From Clostridia bacterium (GTDB taxonomy: Bacteria > Bacillota > Clostridia > Oscillospirales > CAG-272), in the NCBI GenBank assembly GCA_017472305.1, contig JAFUQP010000016.1:1-64000 (forward strand): DNA of 64,000 nucleotides, read 5' to 3'. Shown here in pieces: positions 50,555 through 58,491 of this stretch; positions within the stretch are counted from its first letter, which is position 1, and the number at the start of each line of letters is the position of its first letter. The position numbers and the translations under genes are program-made. Under the pieces are notes generated by a model that was given only the letters and a program-made list of their open reading frames with translations, made no database searches and was not told where the DNA came from.

Positions 50555-51358
50555 ATGCCACTCGCAATTATAACCGGTGCGTCCTCGGGAATAGGGCGCG
50601 AATTTGCAAGGCAGCTGCGAAGGAGAGGAGTTGACCGCTTCTGGCTGATAGCAAGGCGCAGAGAACGGCTGGAGGAGCTTTCACGGGAGCTTTCGTGCGA
50701 GTGCGAGATAATTTCCGCAGACCTCTCGGACACAGCGGGAATAGCCTCTGTAAAAGAGATGCTCGGGGAGAGGACTCCCTCGGTTGACTATCTTATAATG
50801 GCGGCGGGCTTTGGCGACTTCGGCGCGCAGGACGAGCTGACCCCCGACGAGTCGGCGAGGGTTATCGAGGTCAACGTAAGAGCGCTCGTTGAGATAACCA
50901 ACGCGGCAATCCCCTATATGGCAAGAGGAGGCAGAATAATCGAGCTTGGCAGCGCCTCGGCGTTTACGCCGCTTCCCTACTTTGCAACCTACGCGGCAAG
51001 CAAGTCGTTCGTTCTCCACTACTCGAAGGCGCTATACTACGAGCTTCGCCCAAAGGGTATTCACGTAACCTGCGTCTGCCCGGGCTGGGTGCATACCGAG
51101 TTTATAGACAAGGCGACCGACACAGAGGGGCTCACAAGACCGAGGCGCGACAGGCTGAAGCCACTCCTTCGCTGTGAGAAAACCGTAAGGCTTGCGCTCC
51201 GTGCCTCTGACAGAAAGAAGAAGATTTACGTCGTCGGCGCGTTTTACAAAATGCAGCATATACTCTTCAAAATTCTGCCCGACGGGCTTCTGTCGCGCGC
51301 GTGGCTCTCTATGATTGACAAAAAGACTTTAAAAAGAAGGCTTGAAAAATATGAGTAA
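50555..51358 (+). CDS. Short-chain dehydrogenase/reductase
   Basis: 267 residues, classical SDR with the NAD(P)-binding TGASSGIG (7-14), NVRALVEITNA and the catalytic Tyr146-x3-Lys150 (YAASK), Ser in GSASAF. RRRERLEEL after the first strand fits NADP preference. The closest well-known relatives are YqjQ/DltE-like SDRs of unknown substrate. The C-terminus (KMQHILFKILPDGLLSRAWLSMIDKK) has the hydrophobic tail typical of that group. It overlaps the next gene by eight bases. Confidence 0.9.
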   Translation: MPLAIITGASSGIGREFARQLRRRGVDRFWLIARRRERLEELSRELSCECEIISADLSDTAGIASVKEMLGERTPSVDYLIMAAGFGDFGAQDELTPDESARVIEVNVRALVEITNAAIPYMARGGRIIELGSASAFTPLPYFATYAASKSFVLHYSKALYYELRPKGIHVTCVCPGWVHTEFIDKATDTEGLTRPRRDRLKPLLRCEKTVRLALRASDRKKKIYVVGAFYKMQHILFKILPDGLLSRAWLSMIDKKTLKRRLEKYE

Positions 51359-52142
51359 CAGAAAAAGCTTTTCCCCGGGAGCACTGACCGCCCCTCTGCC
51401 GCCTGCGATTGTAACGGTAGGCGACGGCAAAGAGGACAATATGCTGACGGTTGCCTGGACGGGAATACTCGCGACCGTTCCGCCGAAAACCTATATATCG
51501 GTCCGTCCGTCGAGGCACTCCTACGGGCTACTAAAGAAATCGGGTGAATTCGTAATAAACCTGCCGAGTGCCGATATGGCAAAGACCGTTGATTTCGTCG
51601 GAATATACACCGGAGCAAAAATGGACAAGTTTGAGCGCACAGGGCTCACACGGCTAAAGAGCGAGAAAGTTTCAGCTCCCACGGTCGCCGAATGTCCCGT
51701 TGCCCTGGAGTGCCGCGTGAGCGAGGTCCTTCCTATGGGCTCGCACGACGTCTTTATTGCCGATATCCTCTCGGTATCCTGCCGCGAGGAGCTGCTTGAC
51801 ACAGAGGGCAAGCTGCACTTTGAAAGAGCGAACCTTCTTGCCTATATGCACGGCGAATACTATTCGCTCGGCGAGTGTCTCGGCAACTTCGGCTTCAGCA
51901 CCAAAAAGGAAAAGAAAAAGCCGGGGCGGGCAGCCGAAAAGAACAAAAAAGCGCCTCCGGCAACAGACAAGGGTATAGGCGCAAAGCCTCAAGGCGCACG
52001 CGTCAAAGGCACCGAAGCAAAGCCTCGGGCGACTGTAGTCAAGGATAGCGCCCTACCCGAGAGCGAGAACGGAAAAGAGCCCTTCTACCTCGCGGTGGTA
52101 AAAAACCAAAGGGGAAAAAGGGGAAGGAGTAAAAGACAGTGA
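51351..52142 (+). CDS. Flavin reductase family protein with basic tail
   Basis: 263 residues, start at the ATG that overlaps the SDR stop. The first roughly 185 residues are an FMN-binding split barrel of the flavin reductase/DIM6 type (PPAIVTVGDGKEDNMLTVAWTGILAT, VINLPSADMAKTVDF, HGEYYSLGECLGNFGFS). It would reduce or bind flavin for an unknown partner. The remaining 75 residues are Lys/Arg/Ala/Gly-rich and probably unfolded (KKEKKKPGRAAEKNKKAPP ...), ending KRGRSKRQ. It overlaps the next gene by four bases, so the three genes are co-translated. Confidence 0.88.
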   Translation: MSNRKSFSPGALTAPLPPAIVTVGDGKEDNMLTVAWTGILATVPPKTYISVRPSRHSYGLLKKSGEFVINLPSADMAKTVDFVGIYTGAKMDKFERTGLTRLKSEKVSAPTVAECPVALECRVSEVLPMGSHDVFIADILSVSCREELLDTEGKLHFERANLLAYMHGEYYSLGECLGNFGFSTKKEKKKPGRAAEKNKKAPPATDKGIGAKPQGARVKGTEAKPRATVVKDSALPESENGKEPFYLAVVKNQRGKRGRSKRQ

Positions 52143-52552
52143 AAAACGATACTACCGAAAGAATGCGCGAGAGGCTTCTCTCGCTTATAGATGCCGAGTT
52201 CGAGAGCGACGCCGCCTTTGAGCGCGAGATGTCACTCTCCGAAAAAACCGTAAACAACTGGCGGCGCGGCCGCTCGGCTTCGTTTATGAAAATGCTGCCG
52301 AGGCTATCAGAGAGATTCGGCGTTAACGTCGGCGAGCTTCTTGATATGCCGCTCCGTCGCGACACCTCGGAGCTTTCAGAGGACGAGCTTCGCCTGCTTC
52401 ACCTCTACAGGCGCTCACGCACCCTGCCGCAGAAAATGCGCGCGGCACTGAAGGAAACGCTCGAGGTCACAATAAACCTCTACATAAGCACTGCAAGCGA
52501 GCTTAAGGCAAAGGGAGCGGCAAGGAAAAAGAGCGAGCACAGACAGCAGTAA
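52139..52552 (+). CDS. XRE-type helix-turn-helix regulator
   Basis: 137 residues starting with GTG, which overlaps the stop of the previous gene as GTGA; AAGGAG lies about ten bases upstream. Residues 12-60 form a Cro/C1-type domain (DAAFEREMSLSEKTVNNWRRGRSASFMKMLPRLSERFGVNVGELL). The rest is a helical extension with a basic end. It ends the SDR-flavin reductase unit and may autoregulate it. Confidence 0.85.
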   Translation: MKNDTTERMRERLLSLIDAEFESDAAFEREMSLSEKTVNNWRRGRSASFMKMLPRLSERFGVNVGELLDMPLRRDTSELSEDELRLLHLYRRSRTLPQKMRAALKETLEVTINLYISTASELKAKGAARKKSEHRQQ

Positions 52553-52562
52553 ATATTTCCGC

Positions 52563-52591
52563 TTGACATAGCCCTACGGGTATGCTAAAAT
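52563..52591 (+). promoter_or_regulatory. Promoter of apbE
   Basis: TTGACA (52563-52568), 17 bp, TAAAAT (52586-52591). Confidence 0.85.
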
Positions 52592-52637
52592 ATTTAATTA
52601 TTAAAATAAATGTACCGCTTTTCGGTACGGAGAAAAA

Positions 52638-53681
52638 ATGAAACGAATAATTTCGCTATTTTCTGTACTCTCCTCGCTGCTTTTATCGCTCTCTGCACTC
52701 TCGGCGTGCAGCCCCGAGCCAAAAAGCAAGAGCTACTACGGAATATTCGACACAGTCACCACAGTATACGATTACTCGGGAATGTCCGAAGGGGAGTTTT
52801 CCTCTTTTGCCGACCGAGTTTACAGAGAGCTTTCCTACTACGACAGGCTCTTTGATATATACGAAAGCCACGCCGAGGGCGGCACGTGCGGCGTTTTCGA
52901 GATAAACGCGGCAGCAGGCAAGGGGGTGGTGACGGTCCCCGAGGAGCTGATTGATTTCCTTGAATTCGCCATAGAAATGCACACCCTTACGGGCGGCGAG
53001 GTCAACATCGCAATGGGCGCCGTTACCTCGCTCTGGCACGAGGCGCGAATGGCGGCAACAAGGCAGGATAACCCTATCGCGGCTCTCCCCTCGCGCGAGG
53101 CTCTCGAGGCGGCGGCAGAGCACACCGATATATCCGCGCTCGTAATTGACAGAGAAGCCCTTTCGGTAAGACTTACAGACCCCGAGGCAAGGCTTGACGT
53201 CGGAGCTATAGCCAAGGGCTATGCCGTAGAGAGGGTTGCAAAGAGGCTTTCGGCCGAGGGCTACTCGGGAATAGTCATTGACGCGGGCGGCAACCTTCGG
53301 GCAATCGGAGAGAAGCCGAGCGGCAAGGGCTGGGTAACGGGTGTAAAAAACCCCGACACCTCGTCTCGCGACCCTTACGCAAAGACCTTTGAGATAAAGA
53401 ACGCAAGCGCCGTAACCTCGGGTGACTACGAGCGCTACTTCACAGTAGACGGCGTGCGATATCACCATATAATAGATAAGGATACCTTAATGCCAAGCCG
53501 AAGCTATCGCTCGGTCAGCATAGTCTGCCGCGACTCGGGGCTTGCCGACGCCCTCTCAACCGCACTCTTCAATATGGACTACGAGTCAGGCTCCGCCGTC
53601 ATAGACAGTCTTGACGGGGCTTATGCCGTATGGATTTTGCCAAGCGGCGAGCTAAGGGAGCACGGAAATCTCCCAAATTAG
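52638..53681 (+). CDS. apbE: FAD:protein FMN transferase
   Basis: 347 residues, lipoprotein with lipobox LSAC (Cys24). ApbE enzymes attach FMN from FAD to Thr residues of membrane and secreted flavoproteins outside the cytoplasm. GIFDTVTTVY, the flavin-binding RLDVGAIAKGYAVERVAKRL, GIVIDAGGNLRAIGEKPSGKGWVTGVKNP, and the Mg-binding HHIIDKDTLMP with CRDSGLADALSTALF are all present. The start follows CGGAG. It stands alone; no Rnf or urocanate-reductase type partner is in the window. Confidence 0.95.
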   Translation: MKRIISLFSVLSSLLLSLSALSACSPEPKSKSYYGIFDTVTTVYDYSGMSEGEFSSFADRVYRELSYYDRLFDIYESHAEGGTCGVFEINAAAGKGVVTVPEELIDFLEFAIEMHTLTGGEVNIAMGAVTSLWHEARMAATRQDNPIAALPSREALEAAAEHTDISALVIDREALSVRLTDPEARLDVGAIAKGYAVERVAKRLSAEGYSGIVIDAGGNLRAIGEKPSGKGWVTGVKNPDTSSRDPYAKTFEIKNASAVTSGDYERYFTVDGVRYHHIIDKDTLMPSRSYRSVSIVCRDSGLADALSTALFNMDYESGSAVIDSLDGAYAVWILPSGELREHGNLPN

Positions 53682-53710
53682 GCGCATTTTGACAACCTAG
53701 ATTTACATTT

Positions 53711-53749
53711 TTCGGCTTCGGGGCAAGGTTGTTGCCCAAGCGAGCCGAA
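53711..53749 (+). other. Nested hairpin before lrp
   Basis: TTCGGCT pairs with AGCCGAA and encloses GGGCAA-GGTTG-TTGCCC. It follows TTTACATTTTTCGGC, a string that also occurs at about 46202. It has no T-run, so it is not a standard terminator. Confidence 0.55.
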
Positions 53750-53815
53750 CCAACAGTTATAACAGTTATATTTGCAGATATAAATTTCACTGTGTGACAT
53801 ACGAAAGGAAAAACT

Positions 53816-54295
53816 ATGGAAAAGCTGCTTACACTTCTCGAAAGAGATGCAACCCTCACCCCCGCGGAGCTCGCGGTAATGCTCTCAAAGGAAGAGGGCG
53901 AAATCAAGGAAATGATTGCCGAGCTTGAGGCAAACGGCACAATACTCGGCTACAAGACGATTGTAGACTGGGACAAGACCGACAGAGAGTACGTCAACGC
54001 CTTGATAGAAGTCAAGGTTATGCCGCAGCACGACGGCGGATTTGATAAAATTGCCGATAAAATCAAGCATTTGCCCGAGATAAAGGGACTCTATCTTATG
54101 TCGGGCGGCTTCGATTTCACGGTGCTGCTCGAAGGCAAAACAATGAAGGAGGTCGCCTTCTTCGTTGCGAGAAAGCTTGCGCCGCTTGAAAACGTGACCG
54201 CAACCGCCACCCACTTCGTTCTCAAGACCTACAAGGACAAGGGAACGGTATACGATATGCCGGAGAAGGACCCGAGAGATAAGCTACTGATATGA
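53816..54295 (+). CDS. Lrp/AsnC family transcriptional regulator
   Basis: 159 residues. The N-terminal winged helix (ERDATLTPAELAVMLSKEEGEIKEMIAELEANGTILGY) is followed by the ligand-binding RAM domain (VNALIEVKVMPQHDGGFDKIADKIKHLPEIKGLYLMSGGFDFTVLLEG). Such proteins respond to amino acids. It starts behind GAAAGGA and overlaps the aminotransferase gene by four bases, so it probably controls that gene. Two copies of AACAGTTATA lie 40-60 bp upstream and could be binding sites. Confidence 0.92.
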   Translation: MEKLLTLLERDATLTPAELAVMLSKEEGEIKEMIAELEANGTILGYKTIVDWDKTDREYVNALIEVKVMPQHDGGFDKIADKIKHLPEIKGLYLMSGGFDFTVLLEGKTMKEVAFFVARKLAPLENVTATATHFVLKTYKDKGTVYDMPEKDPRDKLLI

Positions 54296-55479
54296 TTAAT
54301 TACGATACCCTTTTTTCCAATACACTGAAGAACACAAAGCCCTCGGGCATACGTAAGTTCTTCGACCTGCTTGCCGATATGGGCGACGTAACGGCGCTCA
54401 CCGTCGGACAGCCCGACTTTGTCACCCCCTACCATATAAGAGAGGCGGCAATCGAGTCGCTCGAGGAGGGAAAAACCTACTACACCGCAAACGCGGGTAC
54501 AAAGGAGCTGCGCGAGGAGATTTCAAGCTACCTGTCGCGCCGCTTCGGGCTCTCCTACGACGCAAAAAGCGAGGTGTTCGTCACCGTCGGTGGCAGCGAG
54601 GCTATTGACGTGGCCTTAAGAAGCTTTATTAACCCCGGCGACGAGGTTATTATCCCAACGCCGACCTTCGTCTGCTACGAGCCACTTGCAAAAATGGCAG
54701 GCGCAACTCCCGTAATCATTAACTGCCGCGCCGAGTGCGGCTGGAAGCTCACGGCAGACGAGCTTCGCGAAAAAATCACCGACAAAACAAAAATGCTCGT
54801 CCTGCCCTACCCGAACAACCCAACGGGTGCCGTGCTTGACAAAGAGGAGCTCGAGGCTATAGCCGAGGTACTCCGCGGCACGAATATTATTGTTCTCTCC
54901 GACGAAATCTACGCCGAGCTGACCTACGGAAAGAGGCATATCTCAATCGCCTCAATCGAGGGTATGCGCGAGAGGACGATTATCGCCAGCGGATTTTCAA
55001 AGGCTTACGCTATGACAGGCTGGCGACTCGGCTACCTTGCGGCGCCGAAGGAAATTCTTTCCGAGATGCTCAAGCTCCACCAGTACGCAATAATGTGCGC
55101 GCCTACAGCCTCGCAGTTTGCGGGCAGAGAGGCTATGCGCGAGGGAGATGCCGACGTCGAATATATGCGCGCCGAGTACAACCGCAGAAGATTGAGAATA
55201 TACGAGGGGCTGAAGGAAATCGGCATCGACTCGGTTATGCCCGAGGGTGCGTTCTACATCTTCCCCTACATCGGCGGCTTTGGACTTTCGTCAGAGGAGT
55301 TCTGCGAAAGACTCTTGTACGAGGAGAGGTGCGCCATAGTCCCAGGAACTGCCTTTGGCGAGGCGGGCGAGGGCTATGCAAGAATTTCCTACGCCTACTC
55401 CACGCGCCATATAAAGGAAGCCCTCAGCAAAATCGCGCGCTTCATCGAAAAGCTGAAGGCAGAGGGCAGAGGCAATTGA
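54292..55479 (+). CDS. Class I/II PLP-dependent aminotransferase
   Basis: 395 residues of the AspB/PatA type, moving amino groups between an amino acid and a keto acid. The PLP lysine is Lys237 in SGFSKAYAMTGWRLGYL; LTVGQPDFVTP, YYTANAGTKELREEI, YPNNPTGAV and SDEIYAELTYG are the other family marks. The overlap ATGA with the Lrp-type gene indicates translational coupling. Substrate preference cannot be read from sequence alone; aromatic, aspartate or branched-chain amino acids are possible. Confidence 0.93.
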   Translation: MINYDTLFSNTLKNTKPSGIRKFFDLLADMGDVTALTVGQPDFVTPYHIREAAIESLEEGKTYYTANAGTKELREEISSYLSRRFGLSYDAKSEVFVTVGGSEAIDVALRSFINPGDEVIIPTPTFVCYEPLAKMAGATPVIINCRAECGWKLTADELREKITDKTKMLVLPYPNNPTGAVLDKEELEAIAEVLRGTNIIVLSDEIYAELTYGKRHISIASIEGMRERTIIASGFSKAYAMTGWRLGYLAAPKEILSEMLKLHQYAIMCAPTASQFAGREAMREGDADVEYMRAEYNRRRLRIYEGLKEIGIDSVMPEGAFYIFPYIGGFGLSSEEFCERLLYEERCAIVPGTAFGEAGEGYARISYAYSTRHIKEALSKIARFIEKLKAEGRGN

Positions 55480-55551
55480 CCAAGCGGCAGTTTTAGCGAG
55501 ATTTTGCAAATATTAGTTGTCATTTTAAGAGAAAACACGAGGTTTTAGAGT

Positions 55552-56667
55552 ATGAAGCTTGAGCTTGTGGCAACCTGCCTGTTCGGTCTTGAAAGACTGC
55601 TCGGCGAGGAGATTGAGGCACTCGGCTACGAGAGAATATCGACGATAGACGGCAGAATCACCTTCCGCGGCGACGGGGAAGCTGTGGCACTTGCGAATAT
55701 TTCGCTCCGCTTTGCCGAGAGAGTGTTTATCAAGCTCGGCTCATTCCGCGCGACGAGCTTCGAGGAGCTTTTCGAGGGCACAAGAGCTTTGCCCTGGCCC
55801 GAGCTTATCGGAAGGGACGACGCGTTTCCCGTCAAGGGACACTCGATAAAATCGGCGCTCCACTCGATACCCGACTGTCAGGCGATAGTCAAGAAGGCGG
55901 TCGTGCGTTCTATGACCGAGCGCTACGGGCTTCTGACCTTCCCCGAGGTCGGAGTGAAGTACCAGATTGAATTCTTTATACTGAATGACGAGGCAACCTT
56001 AATGATAGATACCTCGGGCGTCGCGCTCCACAAGCGCGGATACAGAAGGGAGTCGAACGCCGCACCGATACGCGAAACCCTCGCGGCGGCAATCGCAAAG
56101 CTCTCCCGACCGAGAGAGGGGCTTTTGCTTTGGGACCCTATGTGCGGCAGCGGAACTATTGCAATCGAGGCGGCAATGCTTATGAGGAACATCGCCCCGG
56201 GTGTCAACCGACGCTTTGCGGCAGAGGACTTCCCCTTTATCGGCAAATCGCTCTGGGACTCGGCAAGAGAGGAAGCAAGAGAGGGCGAGAGGTCGCCCGA
56301 CTTCGAGGTCTTTGCCTCGGATATCGACCCCCGCGCCGTTGCCCTGACAGAGAAGAACGCAGGGCTTGCAGGCGTTGCCGATACTGTACGCGCCTTTGAG
56401 TGTGACGCGCGAAAAATCCGCGCAGAGGGCAGGCGCGCAACCATTGTAACAAATCCCCCGTACGGCGAGAGGCTGGGCACGCTCCGCGAGGCAGAGGCAC
56501 TCTACCGCGAGATAGGCACACACTTCCGCTCGCTCGCCCCCTGGCAGGTGTATATAATCACCTCTCACCCGTCGTTTGAACGGCTTTACGGCAAACGCGC
56601 CGACAAGGTCAGAAAGCTCTATAACGGTATGCTTCCCTGCTATCTCTACCAGTATTTTAAAAACTAA
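55552..56667 (+). CDS. THUMP-domain 23S rRNA (guanine-N2) methyltransferase (RlmL/YpsC type)
   Basis: 371 residues. The N-terminal ferredoxin-like and THUMP domain (1-160, LVATCLFGLERLLGEEIEALGYE) is followed by a Rossmann methyltransferase with LLWDPMCGSGTIAIEAAM (SAM site) and the catalytic TNPPYGERLG. This pattern is the RlmL-N/YpsC group that methylates G2445 of 23S rRNA. The ribosome site is weak (GAGG 12 bases upstream). It starts 72 bp after the aminotransferase gene. Confidence 0.93.
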   Translation: MKLELVATCLFGLERLLGEEIEALGYERISTIDGRITFRGDGEAVALANISLRFAERVFIKLGSFRATSFEELFEGTRALPWPELIGRDDAFPVKGHSIKSALHSIPDCQAIVKKAVVRSMTERYGLLTFPEVGVKYQIEFFILNDEATLMIDTSGVALHKRGYRRESNAAPIRETLAAAIAKLSRPREGLLLWDPMCGSGTIAIEAAMLMRNIAPGVNRRFAAEDFPFIGKSLWDSAREEAREGERSPDFEVFASDIDPRAVALTEKNAGLAGVADTVRAFECDARKIRAEGRRATIVTNPPYGERLGTLREAEALYREIGTHFRSLAPWQVYIITSHPSFERLYGKRADKVRKLYNGMLPCYLYQYFKN

Positions 56668-56702
56668 AGAAGGAACAGAAAATCAAAAACGAACGGATAA
56701 AA

Positions 56703-57365
56703 ATGAAAATCACGAAACCTTTAACGAAATTCCCCTGGGGATATCTTCTGCTCGCGGTGCTGACAGGAACAATCGGCATCAGTATGCTCGTTTATAAAAA
56801 GGAGTCGCTTGACGCTCTTGCAATAACAATCGGTGTCACGGTAATAGTGGCGGCGGTATTTCTCGCATTGCTCGCGCTTGCGAGCCGTGAGCGAGGCTTT
56901 GGCTTCGGAATAAAAATCGCGCTGTCGGTTGCTATGCTCGTGGCGGGAATTGTCACGCTGATATCAAGAAGCAAAACAATTGACGAAATAATCGGTATAT
57001 TCGGGCTTATTCTGATACTCGACGGAGCATTCAAATTCCACACGACCGCCCTCTCAAAGAGGTATAAAATCTTCGGCTGGTGGGTAATGCTAGTCATCGC
57101 GGTTCTGCTTATCGGCGGCGGATATATAACCGTCAGAACGCTCAAAATCGCAAGCCCTGCAACTGTATATATTCTCGGTATTCTATTTACCGTAGATGCG
57201 CTCGCAAATCTCTTCGCCGCATTTTACAATGCCACAGTCGAGCGCCGACATATCCTCGCAGTAGAGGAAGCGCTTCTTTCCGAGGTGAACGGCAAAACCG
57301 CCGAGCCCGACGCAAAGGACGACGACTTTGAAAAATCAAAGCACTTAAGGCGCAAAAAAAGATAA
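56703..57365 (+). CDS. DUF308 (HdeD-like) membrane protein
   Basis: 220 residues with six hydrophobic helices in three pairs (about 12-30, 41-60, 70-90, 95-115, 125-145, 152-170) and a charged C-terminal tail of about 45 residues. Spacing and repeated GxxLxxxGxxxL patterns match DUF308/HdeD proteins, whose function in Firmicutes is not settled. It follows the methyltransferase by 35 bp; the ribosome site is poor. A strong terminator lies after it. Confidence 0.8.
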   Translation: MKITKPLTKFPWGYLLLAVLTGTIGISMLVYKKESLDALAITIGVTVIVAAVFLALLALASRERGFGFGIKIALSVAMLVAGIVTLISRSKTIDEIIGIFGLILILDGAFKFHTTALSKRYKIFGWWVMLVIAVLLIGGGYITVRTLKIASPATVYILGILFTVDALANLFAAFYNATVERRHILAVEEALLSEVNGKTAEPDAKDDDFEKSKHLRRKKR

Positions 57366-57388
57366 GCCAAGCTCAAAAATCAAACAAA

Positions 57389-57434
57389 AACGAGGTGGAT
57401 ATTGCAAAAATGTGCAAGGTCCATCTCGTTTTTT
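57389..57434. terminator. Bidirectional terminator
   Basis: AACGAGGTGGA pairs with TCCATCTCGTT (one G-T pair), then TTTTTT; the complementary A-run precedes it. It lies between convergent genes. Confidence 0.85.
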
Positions 57435-57490
57435 ATATTATTTCCCCGTCCGCGGCAGTAATAGATTTGCGGCTAAAAGAGGTGTCGCCC

Positions 57491-58099
57491 TTATTCTATA
57501 CCCAGCTTTCCGAGGTCGGGGAACAGCGGGCGCGAAAACATTCTTGCCGCTGCCGCCGCCATATCCGAGGTGCTCTCGGCAAATCCGCCTCTGTACCACG
57601 AAAGCGTTACCGACATCAGTCCGCAGATGGCAAACTGCAAAAGCTCCGTCCTCATCCACTCACTCTCGTCCGGCAGGAATTTCGCAGGGTTTACAAAGCT
57701 TGAATTTGAAAAGTCAACCGAGCTCTGTATCAGAAGTCCTGTAAGATTGCTCTTTTCAAGTCCGTCGAGCAGCGCCTTCTTCTCGGGAAGTGTCCAGAAA
57801 ACGAAAAAGCGTTCAAGCTCTCCCTTAAGCTGCCGCTTTGCGGTGCTCTTGCCGCGACGCCTTTCGTACTCCTCGTTGAAGGGCTCGAAATCCATCAGCG
57901 TGTGGTCGATAAGCGCGTGAAGCGCTCCGTCCTTGTTATCAAAATACCTGTAGAAGGCCTTTCTCGGCATATTCATTCCAAGACAAATATCCATAACCGA
58001 TATGTCTTCATAATTCTTCACCGTCATAAGTGACAGAAGATAGCCTTCAATTTCCCTTTGGCGGCGCGAGGATTCTTCGGTTTTACAAAGCTTATACAT
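57491..58099 (-). CDS. TetR family transcriptional regulator
   Basis: 202 residues. The first 60 are a TetR winged HTH (YLLSLMTVKNYEDISVMDICLGMNMPRKAFYRYFDNKDGALHALI), followed by a helical ligand domain. The start follows GGAG six bases upstream. It is divergent from the GPH symporter operon, which it probably represses until a sugar or glycoside is present; the ligand is unknown. Confidence 0.9.
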   Translation of the reverse strand: MYKLCKTEESSRRQREIEGYLLSLMTVKNYEDISVMDICLGMNMPRKAFYRYFDNKDGALHALIDHTLMDFEPFNEEYERRRGKSTAKRQLKGELERFFVFWTLPEKKALLDGLEKSNLTGLLIQSSVDFSNSSFVNPAKFLPDESEWMRTELLQFAICGLMSVTLSWYRGGFAESTSDMAAAAARMFSRPLFPDLGKLGIE

Positions 58100-58178
58100 A
58101 CTGCTCTCCGTTGGGGGTTGTTTTTTGATTTCATCACGGCAGACCTGCGGCGAGCCGCGGTGCTGTTTTTCGAATCTA

Positions 58179-58207
58179 TTATATCAAATTCCTTCGAGCC
58201 AGTCAAG
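58179..58207 (-). promoter_or_regulatory. Promoter of TetR-type gene
   Basis: TTGACT (58202-58207), 17 bp, TATAAT (58179-58184) on the minus strand. Confidence 0.85.
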
Positions 58208-58419
58208 TGCTCCGCAAAATATAAATATTGCCCCCGCTCCCGCGCGCAAGGCTCACGTCGCCGAAACGCCGGTCGCACGCACTCAGATTATGAAAATTTG
58301 CCGCTAAAAGAGCTTAATGCGAGGAGCAATCTAGCTTTTTCACCTATTTTTGTCGATTATTAACAAAGCCTGTTGTCAAATTTTCGTACAGGGGTGTCAC
58401 AGAAGTAACATAATGGGAC

Positions 58420-58448
58420 TTTTATTGCGTGCTTGTATTTGATATAAT
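58420..58448 (+). promoter_or_regulatory. Probable promoter of symporter gene
   Basis: TATAAT (58443-58448) with a poor -35 (TTTTAT, 58420-58425), 17 bp. A weak -35 fits an operon that needs activation or derepression. Confidence 0.45.
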
Positions 58449-58491
58449 ATAGGCAGGTAAACCTAAAACAATACAATTTACGGAGGACAAA

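Larger units (their letters stand above)
58100..58491. other. Divergent control region of TetR gene and symporter operon
   Basis: No gene. The minus promoter (58179-58207) and a plus promoter (58420-58448) both contain TTTGATATAAT, which might belong to an operator. Confidence 0.65.
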
